This document shows, piece by piece, positions 35,271 to 43,365 of a stretch of DNA of 64,000 nucleotides; within the stretch, counting starts at the first letter, position 1, and every line of letters starts with the position of its first letter. The translations under genes were made by a program, and so were the position numbers. This DNA is from an uncultured Prevotella sp. GTDB lineage: Bacteria > Bacteroidota > Bacteroidia > Bacteroidales > Bacteroidaceae. The notes under the pieces were generated by a model. The model did no database searches. It was not told the DNA's origin and worked only from the letters and a program-made list of their open reading frames with translations. Where the stretch lies: positions 10,813-74,812 of the forward strand of contig URQS01000008.1 of assembly GCA_900550035.1 (NCBI GenBank), in the 5' to 3' direction.

Positions 35271-35936
35271 ATGAACGTAAAGATAGAACCCTCATGGCAC
35301 GAGCACTTGCAGCAGGAGTTTGAGCAGCCTTACTTCGCCCAGCTCACCGACTTCGTGCGTCAGGAATACACCACTCAGACCTGCTATCCGCCGGGTAGCC
35401 TCATCTTCAACGCCTTCAATCTGTGTCCGTTCGACAAGGTGAAGGTGGTGATAATAGGTCAGGACCCTTACCACGAACCTCGTCAGGCGCAGGGACTGAG
35501 TTTCTCCGTTGCCGACGGAGTGCCGTTTCCGCCGTCGTTGCAGAACATATTCAAGGAGATACAGAACGACTTGGGCAAACCGATTCCTGCCTCGGGCGAC
35601 CTGACCCGTTGGGCAAAGCAAGGCGTATTGCTGCTCAACGCCACGCTGACTGTACGCGCCCACCAGGCTGCATCGCACCAACGCCACGGATGGGAGACGT
35701 TCACCGATGCTGCCATACGTGCCCTCTCAGCCGGTCGCGAGCACCTCGTATTCATTCTGTGGGGCGGTTATGCGCGCTCCAAGGCGCAACTCATCGACCG
35801 TTCGCGCCACTTCATACTCGAATCGGTTCACCCCTCACCGCTCTCAGCCAACCGCGGCGGATGGTTCGGCAACCACCACTTCTCACGCTGCAACGCCTAT
35901 CTCGAACAGAACGGAATAGCACCGATTGAGTGGTAA
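35271..35936 (+). CDS. ung: Uracil-DNA glycosylase (family 1)
   Basis: The 221-residue protein is a complete UNG. The water-activating motif GQDPYHEPRQAQGLSFSV (about 63-80) contains the catalytic Asp. LLNATLTVRAHQAASH follows, and the C-terminal HPSPLSANRGGWFG (DNA-intercalation loop with catalytic His) and FSRCNAYLEQNG are present. It removes uracil from DNA at the start of base-excision repair. It lies 13 bp after the Fic gene, an unexpected partner, and probably shares its promoter. Length and start are typical. Confidence 0.95.
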   Translation: MNVKIEPSWHEHLQQEFEQPYFAQLTDFVRQEYTTQTCYPPGSLIFNAFNLCPFDKVKVVIIGQDPYHEPRQAQGLSFSVADGVPFPPSLQNIFKEIQNDLGKPIPASGDLTRWAKQGVLLLNATLTVRAHQAASHQRHGWETFTDAAIRALSAGREHLVFILWGGYARSKAQLIDRSRHFILESVHPSPLSANRGGWFGNHHFSRCNAYLEQNGIAPIEW

Positions 35937-36035
35937 GGAAACTGACGTTTCAGTTGAAAGTCGAAAATTGAGAGTTGAGAATTGTGATTTCCTCATTAGA
36001 ATTGCATATTGATAAAGACTTAGAAGATAAATTAT

Positions 36036-36617
36036 ATGATATTAGAAATTTCGAATGTATTGGTGTCGAGCGACATCATCACCGAGCAGTTCTGCTGCGA
36101 TCTGGACAAGTGCAAGGGTATTTGCTGTGTGGAAGGCGACGCCGGAGCGCCCGTGACTATGGACGAGATAGCAGGCATTGAGTCGGCTCTCGACACGGTG
36201 TGGGGCGACATGTCGGCATCGGCGCAGGCTGTGGTCGACCATCAGGGCGTAGCCTACACCGACCGCGACGGCGACCTCGTGACGAGTATTGTGGGCGGCA
36301 AGGACTGCGTGTTCACCTGCTACGAGGGCGACTGCTGTCTGTGTGCGCTCGAACGAGCCTACCGCCAGGGCAAGACTCAGTTCATCAAGCCCATATCGTG
36401 CGCCCTCTACCCTATCCGCGAGAAGCGGTTCAAGGACGGCACCGTGGCTCTCAACTACAACCGTTGGGACGTGTGCGAGGATGCAGTGAAGAAGGGCAAA
36501 GAGTTGGGACTGCGCGTATACCGTTTCCTTGAAGGTCCGCTGGTGCGCCGTTTCGGTCAGGAATGGTACGATGAACTGTGTGCCGTTGCCGACGAATACA
36601 TCAAGGCTTATAAGTAG
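36036..36617 (+). CDS. DUF3109 (cysteine-rich, YkgJ-like) protein
   Basis: The 193-residue soluble protein matches DUF3109 of Bacteroidetes. It starts MILEISNVLVSSDIITEQFC and has clustered cysteines (CCDLDKCKGICCVEG, about 20-34; CVFTCYEGDCCLCALE, about 90-105; ISCALYPIR and WDVCED). The spacing is like YkgJ-type metal-chelating proteins, so it may bind zinc or an Fe-S cluster. No enzymatic role is known to me. It stands alone between ung and the SpmA/SpmB-like gene; upstream, 35937-36035 contains a purine-rich GAGAGTTGAGAATT stretch of the intergenic repeat family. Confidence 0.8.
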   Translation: MILEISNVLVSSDIITEQFCCDLDKCKGICCVEGDAGAPVTMDEIAGIESALDTVWGDMSASAQAVVDHQGVAYTDRDGDLVTSIVGGKDCVFTCYEGDCCLCALERAYRQGKTQFIKPISCALYPIREKRFKDGTVALNYNRWDVCEDAVKKGKELGLRVYRFLEGPLVRRFGQEWYDELCAVADEYIKAYK

Positions 36618-36640
36618 ACGGGACGCAAAAGTGACGATTT

Positions 36641-36674
36641 TTGTGAGATATTCCAAATTTAATGGGTAATTTTG
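36641..36674 (+). promoter_or_regulatory. Possible promoter of the SpmA/SpmB-like gene
   Basis: TAATTTTG (36667-36674) is a perfect -7 box. The nearest TTTTTG ends at 36643, giving a 23-nt spacer, longer than usual. The gene starts 36 nt beyond. Confidence 0.5.
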
Positions 36675-36710
36675 CACCTATTATAATAATAACAACGTAT
36701 CTCAGAAAAT

Positions 36711-37940
36711 ATGGTACTCAACTACATCTGGATAGCCTTCTTCCTCATAGCATTCGTCATTGCCACCGTGCGGCTGGTGTTTATGGGCGACACCGAGGTG
36801 TTTCCAGTCATCATGAACTCCACGTTCGACACGTCGAAGACGGCATTCGAGATTTCGCTCGGACTCACCGGCGTGCTCTCGCTGTGGCTCGGCATAATGA
36901 AGATTGGCGAGAAGGGCGGCGTCATAAACGTTGTGGCGCGCGTTCTGTCGCCCGTGTTCACACGTCTGTTTCCCGACATTCCGAAGGGTCATCCCGTCAC
37001 GGGCAGCATCTTCATGAATGTCGCTGCCAATATGCTGGGACTCGACAACGCTGCCACTCCGCTCGGACTGAAGGCTATGGAACAGCTTCAGGAGCTGAAT
37101 CCGAAGAAGGACACCGCCACCAATCCGATGATTATGTTCCTCGTGCTCAACACGTCGGGACTCACCTTGATTCCCGTCAGCATCATGGTGTATCGTGCGC
37201 AGATGGGGGCAGCACAACCTACCGACATCTTCGTGCCCATTCTTCTCGCCACGTTCTTCTCTACGCTGGCGGGCATCGTCTTCACTTCGCTCTACCAGCG
37301 CATCAATCTCATCAACCGTACAATGCTGCTCACGCTCGGCGGCATGTCGGCTGTGGTGGCTGCTATAATATGGGGCTTCGCACAGATGGACAAGGCGCAG
37401 ATGAACGTTGTGAGCACTTCGGTGGCAAATATCCTGCTGATGCTCATCATAGTGATGTTCATCCTGGCTGGTATGCGCAAGAAGGTGAACGTCTACGACG
37501 CCTTCATCGAAGGCGCAAAGGACGGATTTACCACTGCCGTCAGAATCATTCCTTATCTCGTGGCTATACTCGTGGGCATCGGAGTGTTCCGTGCTTCGGG
37601 CGCTATGGACATGCTGGTGGACGGCATCAAGTGGACCGTTGCTGCTCTGGGTGGCAACACCGACTTCGTGGGCGCTCTGCCTACAGCGCTGATGAAACCC
37701 CTCTCGGGCAGCGGAGCACGCGGCATGATGGTGGACGCGATGACCACCTACGGTGCCGACTCGTTCGTCGGACGACTCTCTTGCATCTTCCAAGGCTCTA
37801 CCGACACCACCTTTTACATCCTCGCCGTCTACTTCGGCAGCGTAGGCATACGCTATACCCGTCACGCAGTAGCCTGCGGTCTGCTGGCAGACTTGGCTGG
37901 AGTGATTGCGGCAATAGCTATCTGTTACATGTTCTTTTAA
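36711..37940 (+). CDS. Nucleoside-recognition (Gate) domain membrane protein, SpmA-SpmB-type fusion
   Basis: The 409-residue integral membrane protein has two homologous halves with nucleoside-recognition/Gate domains. The N-terminal half (FEISLGLTGVLSLWLGIMKI, NVAANMLGLDNAATPLGLKA) resembles SpmA. The C-terminal half (FTTAVRIIPYLVAILVGIGV, PTALMKPLSGSGARGMMVDA, FQGSTDTTFYILAVYFGSVG) resembles SpmB. In Bacillus these are separate spore-maturation proteins; in non-sporulating Bacteroidetes the fused form is common, with unknown transport function. The organism is not expected to sporulate, so the spore name should not be read as function. The frame is intact and the start MVLNYIWIAFF is typical. 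Confidence 0.85.
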   Translation: MVLNYIWIAFFLIAFVIATVRLVFMGDTEVFPVIMNSTFDTSKTAFEISLGLTGVLSLWLGIMKIGEKGGVINVVARVLSPVFTRLFPDIPKGHPVTGSIFMNVAANMLGLDNAATPLGLKAMEQLQELNPKKDTATNPMIMFLVLNTSGLTLIPVSIMVYRAQMGAAQPTDIFVPILLATFFSTLAGIVFTSLYQRINLINRTMLLTLGGMSAVVAAIIWGFAQMDKAQMNVVSTSVANILLMLIIVMFILAGMRKKVNVYDAFIEGAKDGFTTAVRIIPYLVAILVGIGVFRASGAMDMLVDGIKWTVAALGGNTDFVGALPTALMKPLSGSGARGMMVDAMTTYGADSFVGRLSCIFQGSTDTTFYILAVYFGSVGIRYTRHAVACGLLADLAGVIAAIAICYMFF

Positions 37941-38014
37941 AAGTAAAAGAGTAAAAAATTAAAAGAGTAAAAAGGTAAAAGAGGGAAAATCTAACAATTA
38001 AAGAATCCACCCCT

Positions 38015-38584
38015 ATGCAGCAAAATCCATTCAACCGCCCTACCAATCAGCCCGACAGCTATAAGACGCTGATTGTTTTCCGCAAGTCGGAGTGTGTCTA
38101 CGACATCACATTCTACTTCGTAAGCCGATTCCTTGAACGCAGTCACGACCGCACGGTCGACCAAATGCAGCAGGCGGCACGCTCGGGCAAGCAGAACATA
38201 GTAGAAGGCTACAGCGATGCCGAAGGCTCTACCGAGATTGAACATAAGCTGACGGTAATAGCCAAGGGCAGCCTTGAGGAACTCAAAGAGGACTACAAGG
38301 ACTATCTGCGCAACCATGGTCTGGAGATATGGGGATCTCAGCATCCCAAATACCGGATGGCACAGCCACTGTGCCGACGCATCAACGACAGCGCATGGTA
38401 TCGAAGACAGATAGAAGGACGCTGCGCTGAAGAAATAGCCAACATCGCTCTGATAGTGATTCATCAGACTCTCGCCATGCTACGCGGACTCATCGACTAC
38501 CAGAACCGCAAGTTCTTGGAAGAAGGTGGAATAAAGGAGCAGAGATACAAGGCGAGAGTTGACTGGAGAAACGGAAAAAGATAG
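38015..38584 (+). CDS. Four-helix-bundle protein with suffix domain
   Basis: The 189-residue protein has an N-terminal region of the four-helix-bundle family related to the proteins encoded in 23S rRNA intervening sequences (SYKTLIVFRKSECVYDITFY, QMQQAARSGKQNIVEGYSDA), and a C-terminal suffix region (WGSQHPKYRMAQPLCRRIND, then WYRRQIEGRCAEEIANIALI). The function is not known; relatives act as structural or nucleic-acid-binding helper proteins. It is highly charged, with many Lys/Arg. It is preceded by an A/G-rich array (37941-37990) and followed 20 bp later by the 9-nt GTAGG hairpin array at 38605-38710. That tight pairing with repeats is the notable point about it. Confidence 0.78.
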   Translation: MQQNPFNRPTNQPDSYKTLIVFRKSECVYDITFYFVSRFLERSHDRTVDQMQQAARSGKQNIVEGYSDAEGSTEIEHKLTVIAKGSLEELKEDYKDYLRNHGLEIWGSQHPKYRMAQPLCRRINDSAWYRRQIEGRCAEEIANIALIVIHQTLAMLRGLIDYQNRKFLEEGGIKEQRYKARVDWRNGKR

Positions 38585-38604
38585 GTGTGCGCAGGGGTAA
38601 TTTT

Positions 38605-38710
38605 GGTAGGTTCTGGTAGGTTTTGTAGGTGGCGTAGGTATAGTAGGCAGCAGCCAAAACCTACAAAACCTACAAAACCTACAAAACCTACCCAAACCAA
38701 CAAAACCTAC
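38605..38710. repeat. 9-nt period hairpin array (GTAGG / CCTAC), copy 1
   Basis: Five GTAGG units start at 38606, 38616, 38625, 38634 and 38643, spaced 10, 9, 9 and 9. They are followed by CCTAC units at 38660, 38669, 38678, 38687, a CCAAC at 38697 and a last CCTAC at 38706. The second half (unit AAAACCTAC) is the near reverse complement of the first, so the array can form a long imperfect hairpin. It lies between the four-helix-bundle gene and the flippase gene. Confidence 0.85.
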
Positions 38711-38732
38711 AAAACAATAACAAAAAGTCAAT

Positions 38733-40211
38733 ATGGCAAATCTCAAATCCCTTGCTAAGGACACCGCCATTTACGGTCTTAGCAGTATCGTAGGCAGATT
38801 TCTTAATTATCTGCTTGTACCTTTGTACACGGCAAAACTGTCTGCCGCGAGTGGAGGCTATGGCATCATCACAAACGTATATGCCTATACGGCTTTGCTG
38901 ATGGTGATTCTCACATACGGAATGGAGACCACCTTCTTCCGCTTCGCCAACAAGGAAGGCGAGGATCCGCAGAAGGTTTACTCTACAACATTGATGTCTG
39001 TGGGATTCACATCGCTGCTGTTCGTGGTGCTGGTGCTGACGTTCATCAGCCCGATATCATCGTTCATGGGCTATGCCGACCATCCTTCGTATATCTGGGT
39101 GATGGCTGTCACGGTGGCGATAGATGCCTTCCAGTGCATCCCCTTCGCCTATCTGCGATACAAGAAACGCCCTATCAAGTTCGCTACCCTGAAGCTTCTG
39201 AACATCTTCATGGCGATAGCGCTCAATCTGATGTTCTTCCTCGTGCTGCCTGCCATATACGAAAGCAACGGCGCAACGGGTCTCATCGCACAGATATACG
39301 ACCCTACCGTTGGCGCTGGCTATGCCTTCTATGTCAACCTTTTCTGCTCGGCTGCGCTCACCTTCTTCTTCTGGAAGGAGCTGGTAGGCATCAAATACCA
39401 GTTTGACAAGGCACTGCTGCGCCGCATGTTCTCCTACTCATGGCCTATACTGGTGCTCGGCATAGCCGGCATTCTCAACCAGACAGCCGACAAGATACTG
39501 TTCCCTTACATCTACGAACGCAGCGACGCACATAGCCAACTGGGAATTTATGGCGCTGCATCGAAGATTGCCATGATAATGGCTATGATAACCCAGGCGT
39601 TCCGCTATGCCTACGAACCGTTCGTGTTCGGCAAGTCGAAGGACAAGGACAACCGCGAAACGTACGCCCAGGCAATGAAGTTCTTCATCATATTCACTCT
39701 GCTGGCGTTCCTCGTAGTGATAGGCTATCTCGACGTACTGAAGCATATCATCGGCCGCGACTACTGGTCGGGACTGCGCGTTGTGCCCATTGTGATGGCT
39801 GCCGAGATAATGATGGGCGTGTACTTCAATCTCTCGTTCTGGTACAAACTCATCGACAAGACCATCTGGGGAGCCTGGTTCTCGGGTGCAGGATGTGCCG
39901 TGCTCATAGCCGTCAATGTGCTGTTCGTACCGCGATATGGCTATATGGCGTGTGCATGGGCGGGATTTGCAGGCTACGCAACGGCTATGGTGCTGTCGTA
40001 TCTTGTAGGTCAGAAGAAGTATCCGATAAATTATCCGCTCAAGTCAATAGGCGTTTATGTGGCTATAACGGTACTGTTCTACTTCTGCATGAACTTCGCC
40101 AACGAGCATCTGCCCAACTGGGCAGCACTGGGAGTGAACACTGTGCTGATAATAATGTTCATGGCGCACATCATATATCATGATATGCCGCTGAAGAAGA
40201 TATTCAAGTAG
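38733..40211 (+). CDS. Oligosaccharide flippase (Wzx/PST family)
   Basis: The 492-residue polytopic membrane protein has about 14 predicted helices. Its start, MANLKSLAKDTAIYGLSSIVG followed by RFLNYLLVPLYTAKL, is the typical opening of Bacteroidetes polysaccharide-biosynthesis flippases of the MOP superfamily. It would translocate lipid-linked saccharide units across the inner membrane for surface glycan, capsule or LPS synthesis. No glycosyltransferases flank it, so it is an isolated copy and its glycan is unknown. It is bracketed by two GTAGG/CCTAC hairpin arrays. No obvious promoter box is visible in the array upstream. Confidence 0.86.
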   Translation: MANLKSLAKDTAIYGLSSIVGRFLNYLLVPLYTAKLSAASGGYGIITNVYAYTALLMVILTYGMETTFFRFANKEGEDPQKVYSTTLMSVGFTSLLFVVLVLTFISPISSFMGYADHPSYIWVMAVTVAIDAFQCIPFAYLRYKKRPIKFATLKLLNIFMAIALNLMFFLVLPAIYESNGATGLIAQIYDPTVGAGYAFYVNLFCSAALTFFFWKELVGIKYQFDKALLRRMFSYSWPILVLGIAGILNQTADKILFPYIYERSDAHSQLGIYGAASKIAMIMAMITQAFRYAYEPFVFGKSKDKDNRETYAQAMKFFIIFTLLAFLVVIGYLDVLKHIIGRDYWSGLRVVPIVMAAEIMMGVYFNLSFWYKLIDKTIWGAWFSGAGCAVLIAVNVLFVPRYGYMACAWAGFAGYATAMVLSYLVGQKKYPINYPLKSIGVYVAITVLFYFCMNFANEHLPNWAALGVNTVLIIMFMAHIIYHDMPLKKIFK

Positions 40212-40216
40212 ATTTT

Positions 40217-40309
40217 GTAGGGTTTGGTAGGTTTAGTAGGTATAGTAAGTACAGTAAGTAGGCTTGCGCCTACTAAACCTACCAAACCTACAAAACCTAC
40301 CAAACCTAC
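40217..40309. repeat. 9-nt period hairpin array (GTAGG / CCTAC), copy 2
   Basis: GTAGG or GTAAG units start at 40217, 40227, 40236, 40245, 40254 and 40258. CCTAC units start at 40269, 40278, 40287, 40296 and 40305, again every 9 nt. The centre GTAGGC-ttgc-GCCTAC (40258-40273) is a perfect hairpin tip. It lies just after the flippase stop and could act as a terminator-like structure. Confidence 0.85.
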
Positions 40310-40344
40310 AAACAAGATAATCAACAATCAATAACAATCTCTAA

Positions 40345-42477
40345 ATGAAAAAGAATCTAATTCTCGCGGCTGCCATGCTGTTGTCAGCAGCTGCCGCTCA
40401 TGCCGACGAAGGCATGTGGACGCTCTACAACCTGCCGCACGCAGTGTACGAGCAGATGAAGACGTACGGATTCTCGGCTCCATACGAGAAGCTGTACAAG
40501 GGCGAAGACGCCATCATGAAGTCGGTTGTCAACTTCTCGGGCTACTGCTCGGGTGTTGTCGTATCGCCCGACGGACTGGTGCTGACCAACCACCACTGTG
40601 GTTTCGAGGCCATCCGTTCTCATTCTACTGTTGAGCACGACTACATGCTCAACGGATTCTACGCCAAGTCGTTTGCCGAGGAGCTGCCCAACAAGAGCAT
40701 GTTCGTAAGCTTCATGGTGGAACAGAAGGACATCACACCCGAACTGGAGAAGCGTGGCATCAAGAACATGACCAACGACGAGCGCGCCAAACTCCTGAAC
40801 GAGGTGGAGAACGAAATGATCAAGGAGGTACACGCTAAGGACAAGACTCTCGACCTGGAAATAAAGCCATTCTACGAGGGCAACAAGTACTACGCCACTA
40901 CCTACCGCACATTCCGCGACTTGCGTCTGGTGTTCGCCATTCCTAAGTCAATGGGTAAGTTCGGAGGCGAGACCGACAACTGGATGTGGCCGCGCCAGAC
41001 ATGCGACTACTCTGTATTCCGTATCTACGCCGACCCGAAGACCAACGGTCCGGCTGAATATTCTAAGGACAACGTGCCCTATCATCCACAGCACTGGACA
41101 AAGGTTTCGATGGACGGATATAAGGAAGGCGACTTCGCCATGACCATCGGCTACCCAGGTTCGACCGAACGCTATCTCTCAAGCTACGGCATCCGCCAGA
41201 TGCGCGACGCTGAGAACGCACCACGTGCACAAGTACGCGGCGTGAAGCAGGACGTTATGATCAAGCACATGCGTGCCGATGAGGCTGTACGCATCAAGTA
41301 CGACTCTAAGTATGCACAGAGTTCCAACTATTGGAAGAACTCATTGGGTATGAACAAGTGTATCGACTCGGTAGGTATCGTTCGTCAGAAGGCCGATTTC
41401 GAGGACCGCATCCAGGAGTTCCAGAAGTGGACCGGCTACCTCAAGGGCAAGCTCGACTTCGACAAGATGGCACAGCTCTACGCCAAGCAGCTTGACGTTA
41501 CCAAGGAGTTCACAGCTCTGCGCGAGTCGTTCGGCCGCACTTCCGAGTTCAACACACGTGCCATCAGTCTGGCTATGATGGTGCCTGCAAAGGCTGCCAA
41601 GGCTGCCAAGAAGGGCAAGTCGACATACGTATTCGAGGACAACAGCGCCGAATGGGACGCAGCTCTCGACAAAGACGTGCAGGCAGCGCTCATCGACAAC
41701 TTCCGTCAATACGTACCTGCCGACCAGCTCCCTGCCTTCTACAAGACCATTGAGGAGAAGTTCGGCGGCGATTCGCGCAAGTATGTCGACTGGCTGTACT
41801 CTACTTCGGTAGTGATGAAGAGCGGCAAGAAGATCAAGCTCAACGAGAAGGCTCTCGCCAAAGACCCCGGTTACCAGTATGGCAAGCAGATTAACGAGAT
41901 GATGAACAAGTGCCGCAGTCTGCTCATGCCGCTCCGCGAGGAGATAGCCGAGCAGGAGAAGTATCTCTGCGACGCCAAGGTGCGCATGGAGCAGGAACTG
42001 CCCCACTACTCAGATGCCAACTTCACCATGCGTCTTTCGTACGGTCAGGTGGGCGGTTATCTGCTCGGTGGCAATCCTTCGGGCTACTACACCGATGCCG
42101 CTTCTATCGTTCGCAAGATGGAGTCGGGCGAAAAGGGAACTATCGACTACCAGGCTGAGCCTATTATGAAGCAGATCCTCTCTGCCAACGACTTCGGCAA
42201 GTACACCGACAAGACTACTGGCAAGATGCAGCTCTGCTTCCTCACCAACAACGACATCACCGGCGGCAACTCAGGTTCGCCGATGTTCGACGGTAAGGGC
42301 AACCTTATCGGTCTGGCATTCGACGGCAACTGGGACTCATTGTCAAGCGATATATGGTTTGACAAGCGTCTGGCACGCTGCATCGGAGTTGATATCCGCT
42401 ACGTACTCTTCCTCATGGACAAGTGGGGACATGCTGATCGTCTGCTCAAGGAAATGGGCGTTTCGGGCGAGAAGTAA
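40345..42477 (+). CDS. S46-family dipeptidyl-peptidase, DPP7-like
   Basis: The 710-residue protein has a signal peptide (MKKNLILAAAMLLSAAAAHA) and a split chymotrypsin-fold S46 domain. The catalytic His is in LTNHHCGFEAI (about 83-84), an Asp lies in the ETDNWMWPR region (about 211) and the Ser is in TGGNSGSPMFDG (about 643). In this family the residue 18 positions after the catalytic Ser distinguishes DPP11 (Arg, acidic substrates) from DPP7 (Gly, hydrophobic substrates). Here it is Gly (FDGNW), so DPP7-type specificity is inferred. The enzyme removes dipeptides in the periplasm during peptide-based nutrition, as in Porphyromonas and Prevotella. It stands alone, between a GTAGG array and a purine-rich inverted repeat. 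Confidence 0.92.
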   Translation: MKKNLILAAAMLLSAAAAHADEGMWTLYNLPHAVYEQMKTYGFSAPYEKLYKGEDAIMKSVVNFSGYCSGVVVSPDGLVLTNHHCGFEAIRSHSTVEHDYMLNGFYAKSFAEELPNKSMFVSFMVEQKDITPELEKRGIKNMTNDERAKLLNEVENEMIKEVHAKDKTLDLEIKPFYEGNKYYATTYRTFRDLRLVFAIPKSMGKFGGETDNWMWPRQTCDYSVFRIYADPKTNGPAEYSKDNVPYHPQHWTKVSMDGYKEGDFAMTIGYPGSTERYLSSYGIRQMRDAENAPRAQVRGVKQDVMIKHMRADEAVRIKYDSKYAQSSNYWKNSLGMNKCIDSVGIVRQKADFEDRIQEFQKWTGYLKGKLDFDKMAQLYAKQLDVTKEFTALRESFGRTSEFNTRAISLAMMVPAKAAKAAKKGKSTYVFEDNSAEWDAALDKDVQAALIDNFRQYVPADQLPAFYKTIEEKFGGDSRKYVDWLYSTSVVMKSGKKIKLNEKALAKDPGYQYGKQINEMMNKCRSLLMPLREEIAEQEKYLCDAKVRMEQELPHYSDANFTMRLSYGQVGGYLLGGNPSGYYTDAASIVRKMESGEKGTIDYQAEPIMKQILSANDFGKYTDKTTGKMQLCFLTNNDITGGNSGSPMFDGKGNLIGLAFDGNWDSLSSDIWFDKRLARCIGVDIRYVLFLMDKWGHADRLLKEMGVSGEK

Positions 42478-42505
42478 AAAAAACAATTGAAAGCTATAAA
42501 AACAA

Positions 42506-42620
42506 TTGAGAGTTGAAAGTTGAGAGTTGAAAGTTATGATATGCATTGTTTCTAATGCGATGATTTTAAATGTTTAAAATCGGTAATCATAACTCTCAAC
42601 TCTCAACTTTCAACTCTCAA
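42506..42620. repeat. Purine-rich inverted repeat (GAGAGTTGAAAGTT family), hairpin 1
   Basis: Arms at 42506-42540 and 42586-42620 are 35 nt long and inverted with one mismatch. They are built of 7- to 8-nt units GAGAGTTGA/AAGTTGA and end in GTTATGAT. The hairpin lies between two convergent genes and probably serves as a two-way terminator. The same sequence, slightly diverged, forms the hairpin at 58597-58713. Confidence 0.8.
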
Positions 42621-42634
42621 CTATTATTTGAATG

Positions 42635-43186
42635 TTATCGGCAAGCCCAAAAGCGTGCGCCATTGACAGCCATACGGGTTTCGAACACACCGGCTTCGTC
42701 GGGATTTACACGTATGGTCTCGCCGTCGCTGAGACGTGCCTGGATAGTGCCGTCATCGTTAAAGCGGAATATCTCCACCTTCTTTCCATTCTGTTCCTGC
42801 GACCATGAATTGGTCTTCTTATCATAGATGAAGCTCACAACTTCACCGTTTGGCGAAGTGACTTCATATCCGTTGCGCAGCGTCTTTACCGCATAAATCA
42901 ATCCATCCTTACCCGTCACCTCCTGAACTGTGCCCACCTTCTGAGCCAACGGATTGCTGCCCGACCAGAATTCGATAGTATTGAGCACCAAAGCATCAGC
43001 AACAGCACACACAGCATAAGCCGGCGAGATGAGAATGAATATGATCTCGTTGAGGAACTTCGAGTTTGTAGCGTGGGTGTTCCACTTAGCCACACGGCCA
43101 AACAGCGAGAATGAACCAACGCAAGAACTGGTTAGCAAGGTGGCAGCGAGCAATAGCGCCGACACCTTAAGATGTCTGATTTTCAT
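42635..43186 (-). CDS. DUF3332 lipoprotein
   Basis: The protein of about 183 residues starts MKIRHLKVSALLLAATLLTS and has a lipobox (TSSC, Cys about 22), then VGSFSLFGRVAKWN, a hydrophobic segment (LNEIIFILISPAYAVCAVADALVLNTIEFW) and a beta-rich C-terminal half (GYEVTSPNGEVVSFIYD). This is the DUF3332 pattern. The function is unknown; it is probably an envelope lipoprotein. I used the ATG at 43186 (43192 is equally possible) because earlier in-frame ATGs at up to 43285 precede the signal sequence. It is divergent from the AraC regulator at 43366, which may control it. Confidence 0.8.
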   Translation of the reverse strand: MKIRHLKVSALLLAATLLTSSCVGSFSLFGRVAKWNTHATNSKFLNEIIFILISPAYAVCAVADALVLNTIEFWSGSNPLAQKVGTVQEVTGKDGLIYAVKTLRNGYEVTSPNGEVVSFIYDKKTNSWSQEQNGKKVEIFRFNDDGTIQARLSDGETIRVNPDEAGVFETRMAVNGARFWACR

Positions 43187-43326
43187 AAGCATATAATTTA
43201 AAACATCCGTAAAGTTAGTAAAAAAAACGTATCGTTGTTTATATTCATCTCTATTTAACAGTTTTATGCATATATACATTGACAAGTTATAACTAAAAAA
43301 ACAATCGATATGTCAGATATATTTCG

Positions 43327-43334
43327 TACATTTG
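43327..43334 (+). promoter_or_regulatory. Possible -7 box of the AraC-family gene
   Basis: TACATTTG, followed by CAC, matches TAnnTTTG and lies 32 nt before the ATG. No TTTG is found at the usual distance. On the other strand, TAACTTTA near 43210 could serve the divergent DUF3332 gene. Confidence 0.4.
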
Positions 43335-43365
43335 CACCTATATCAACATTATAAGCCATACAAAG

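Noticed and set aside
36662..37954. Long frames on both strands (430 and 387 codons) over the SpmA/SpmB-like gene
   Set aside because: Both are low-complexity His/Arg/Ser-rich shadows. The membrane protein in the third frame has clear helices and family motifs.
38605..40309. GTAGG/CCTAC arrays as CRISPR
   Set aside because: Units are 9 nt, directly adjacent, and reverse to the complementary sequence halfway. There are no spacers and no cas genes.
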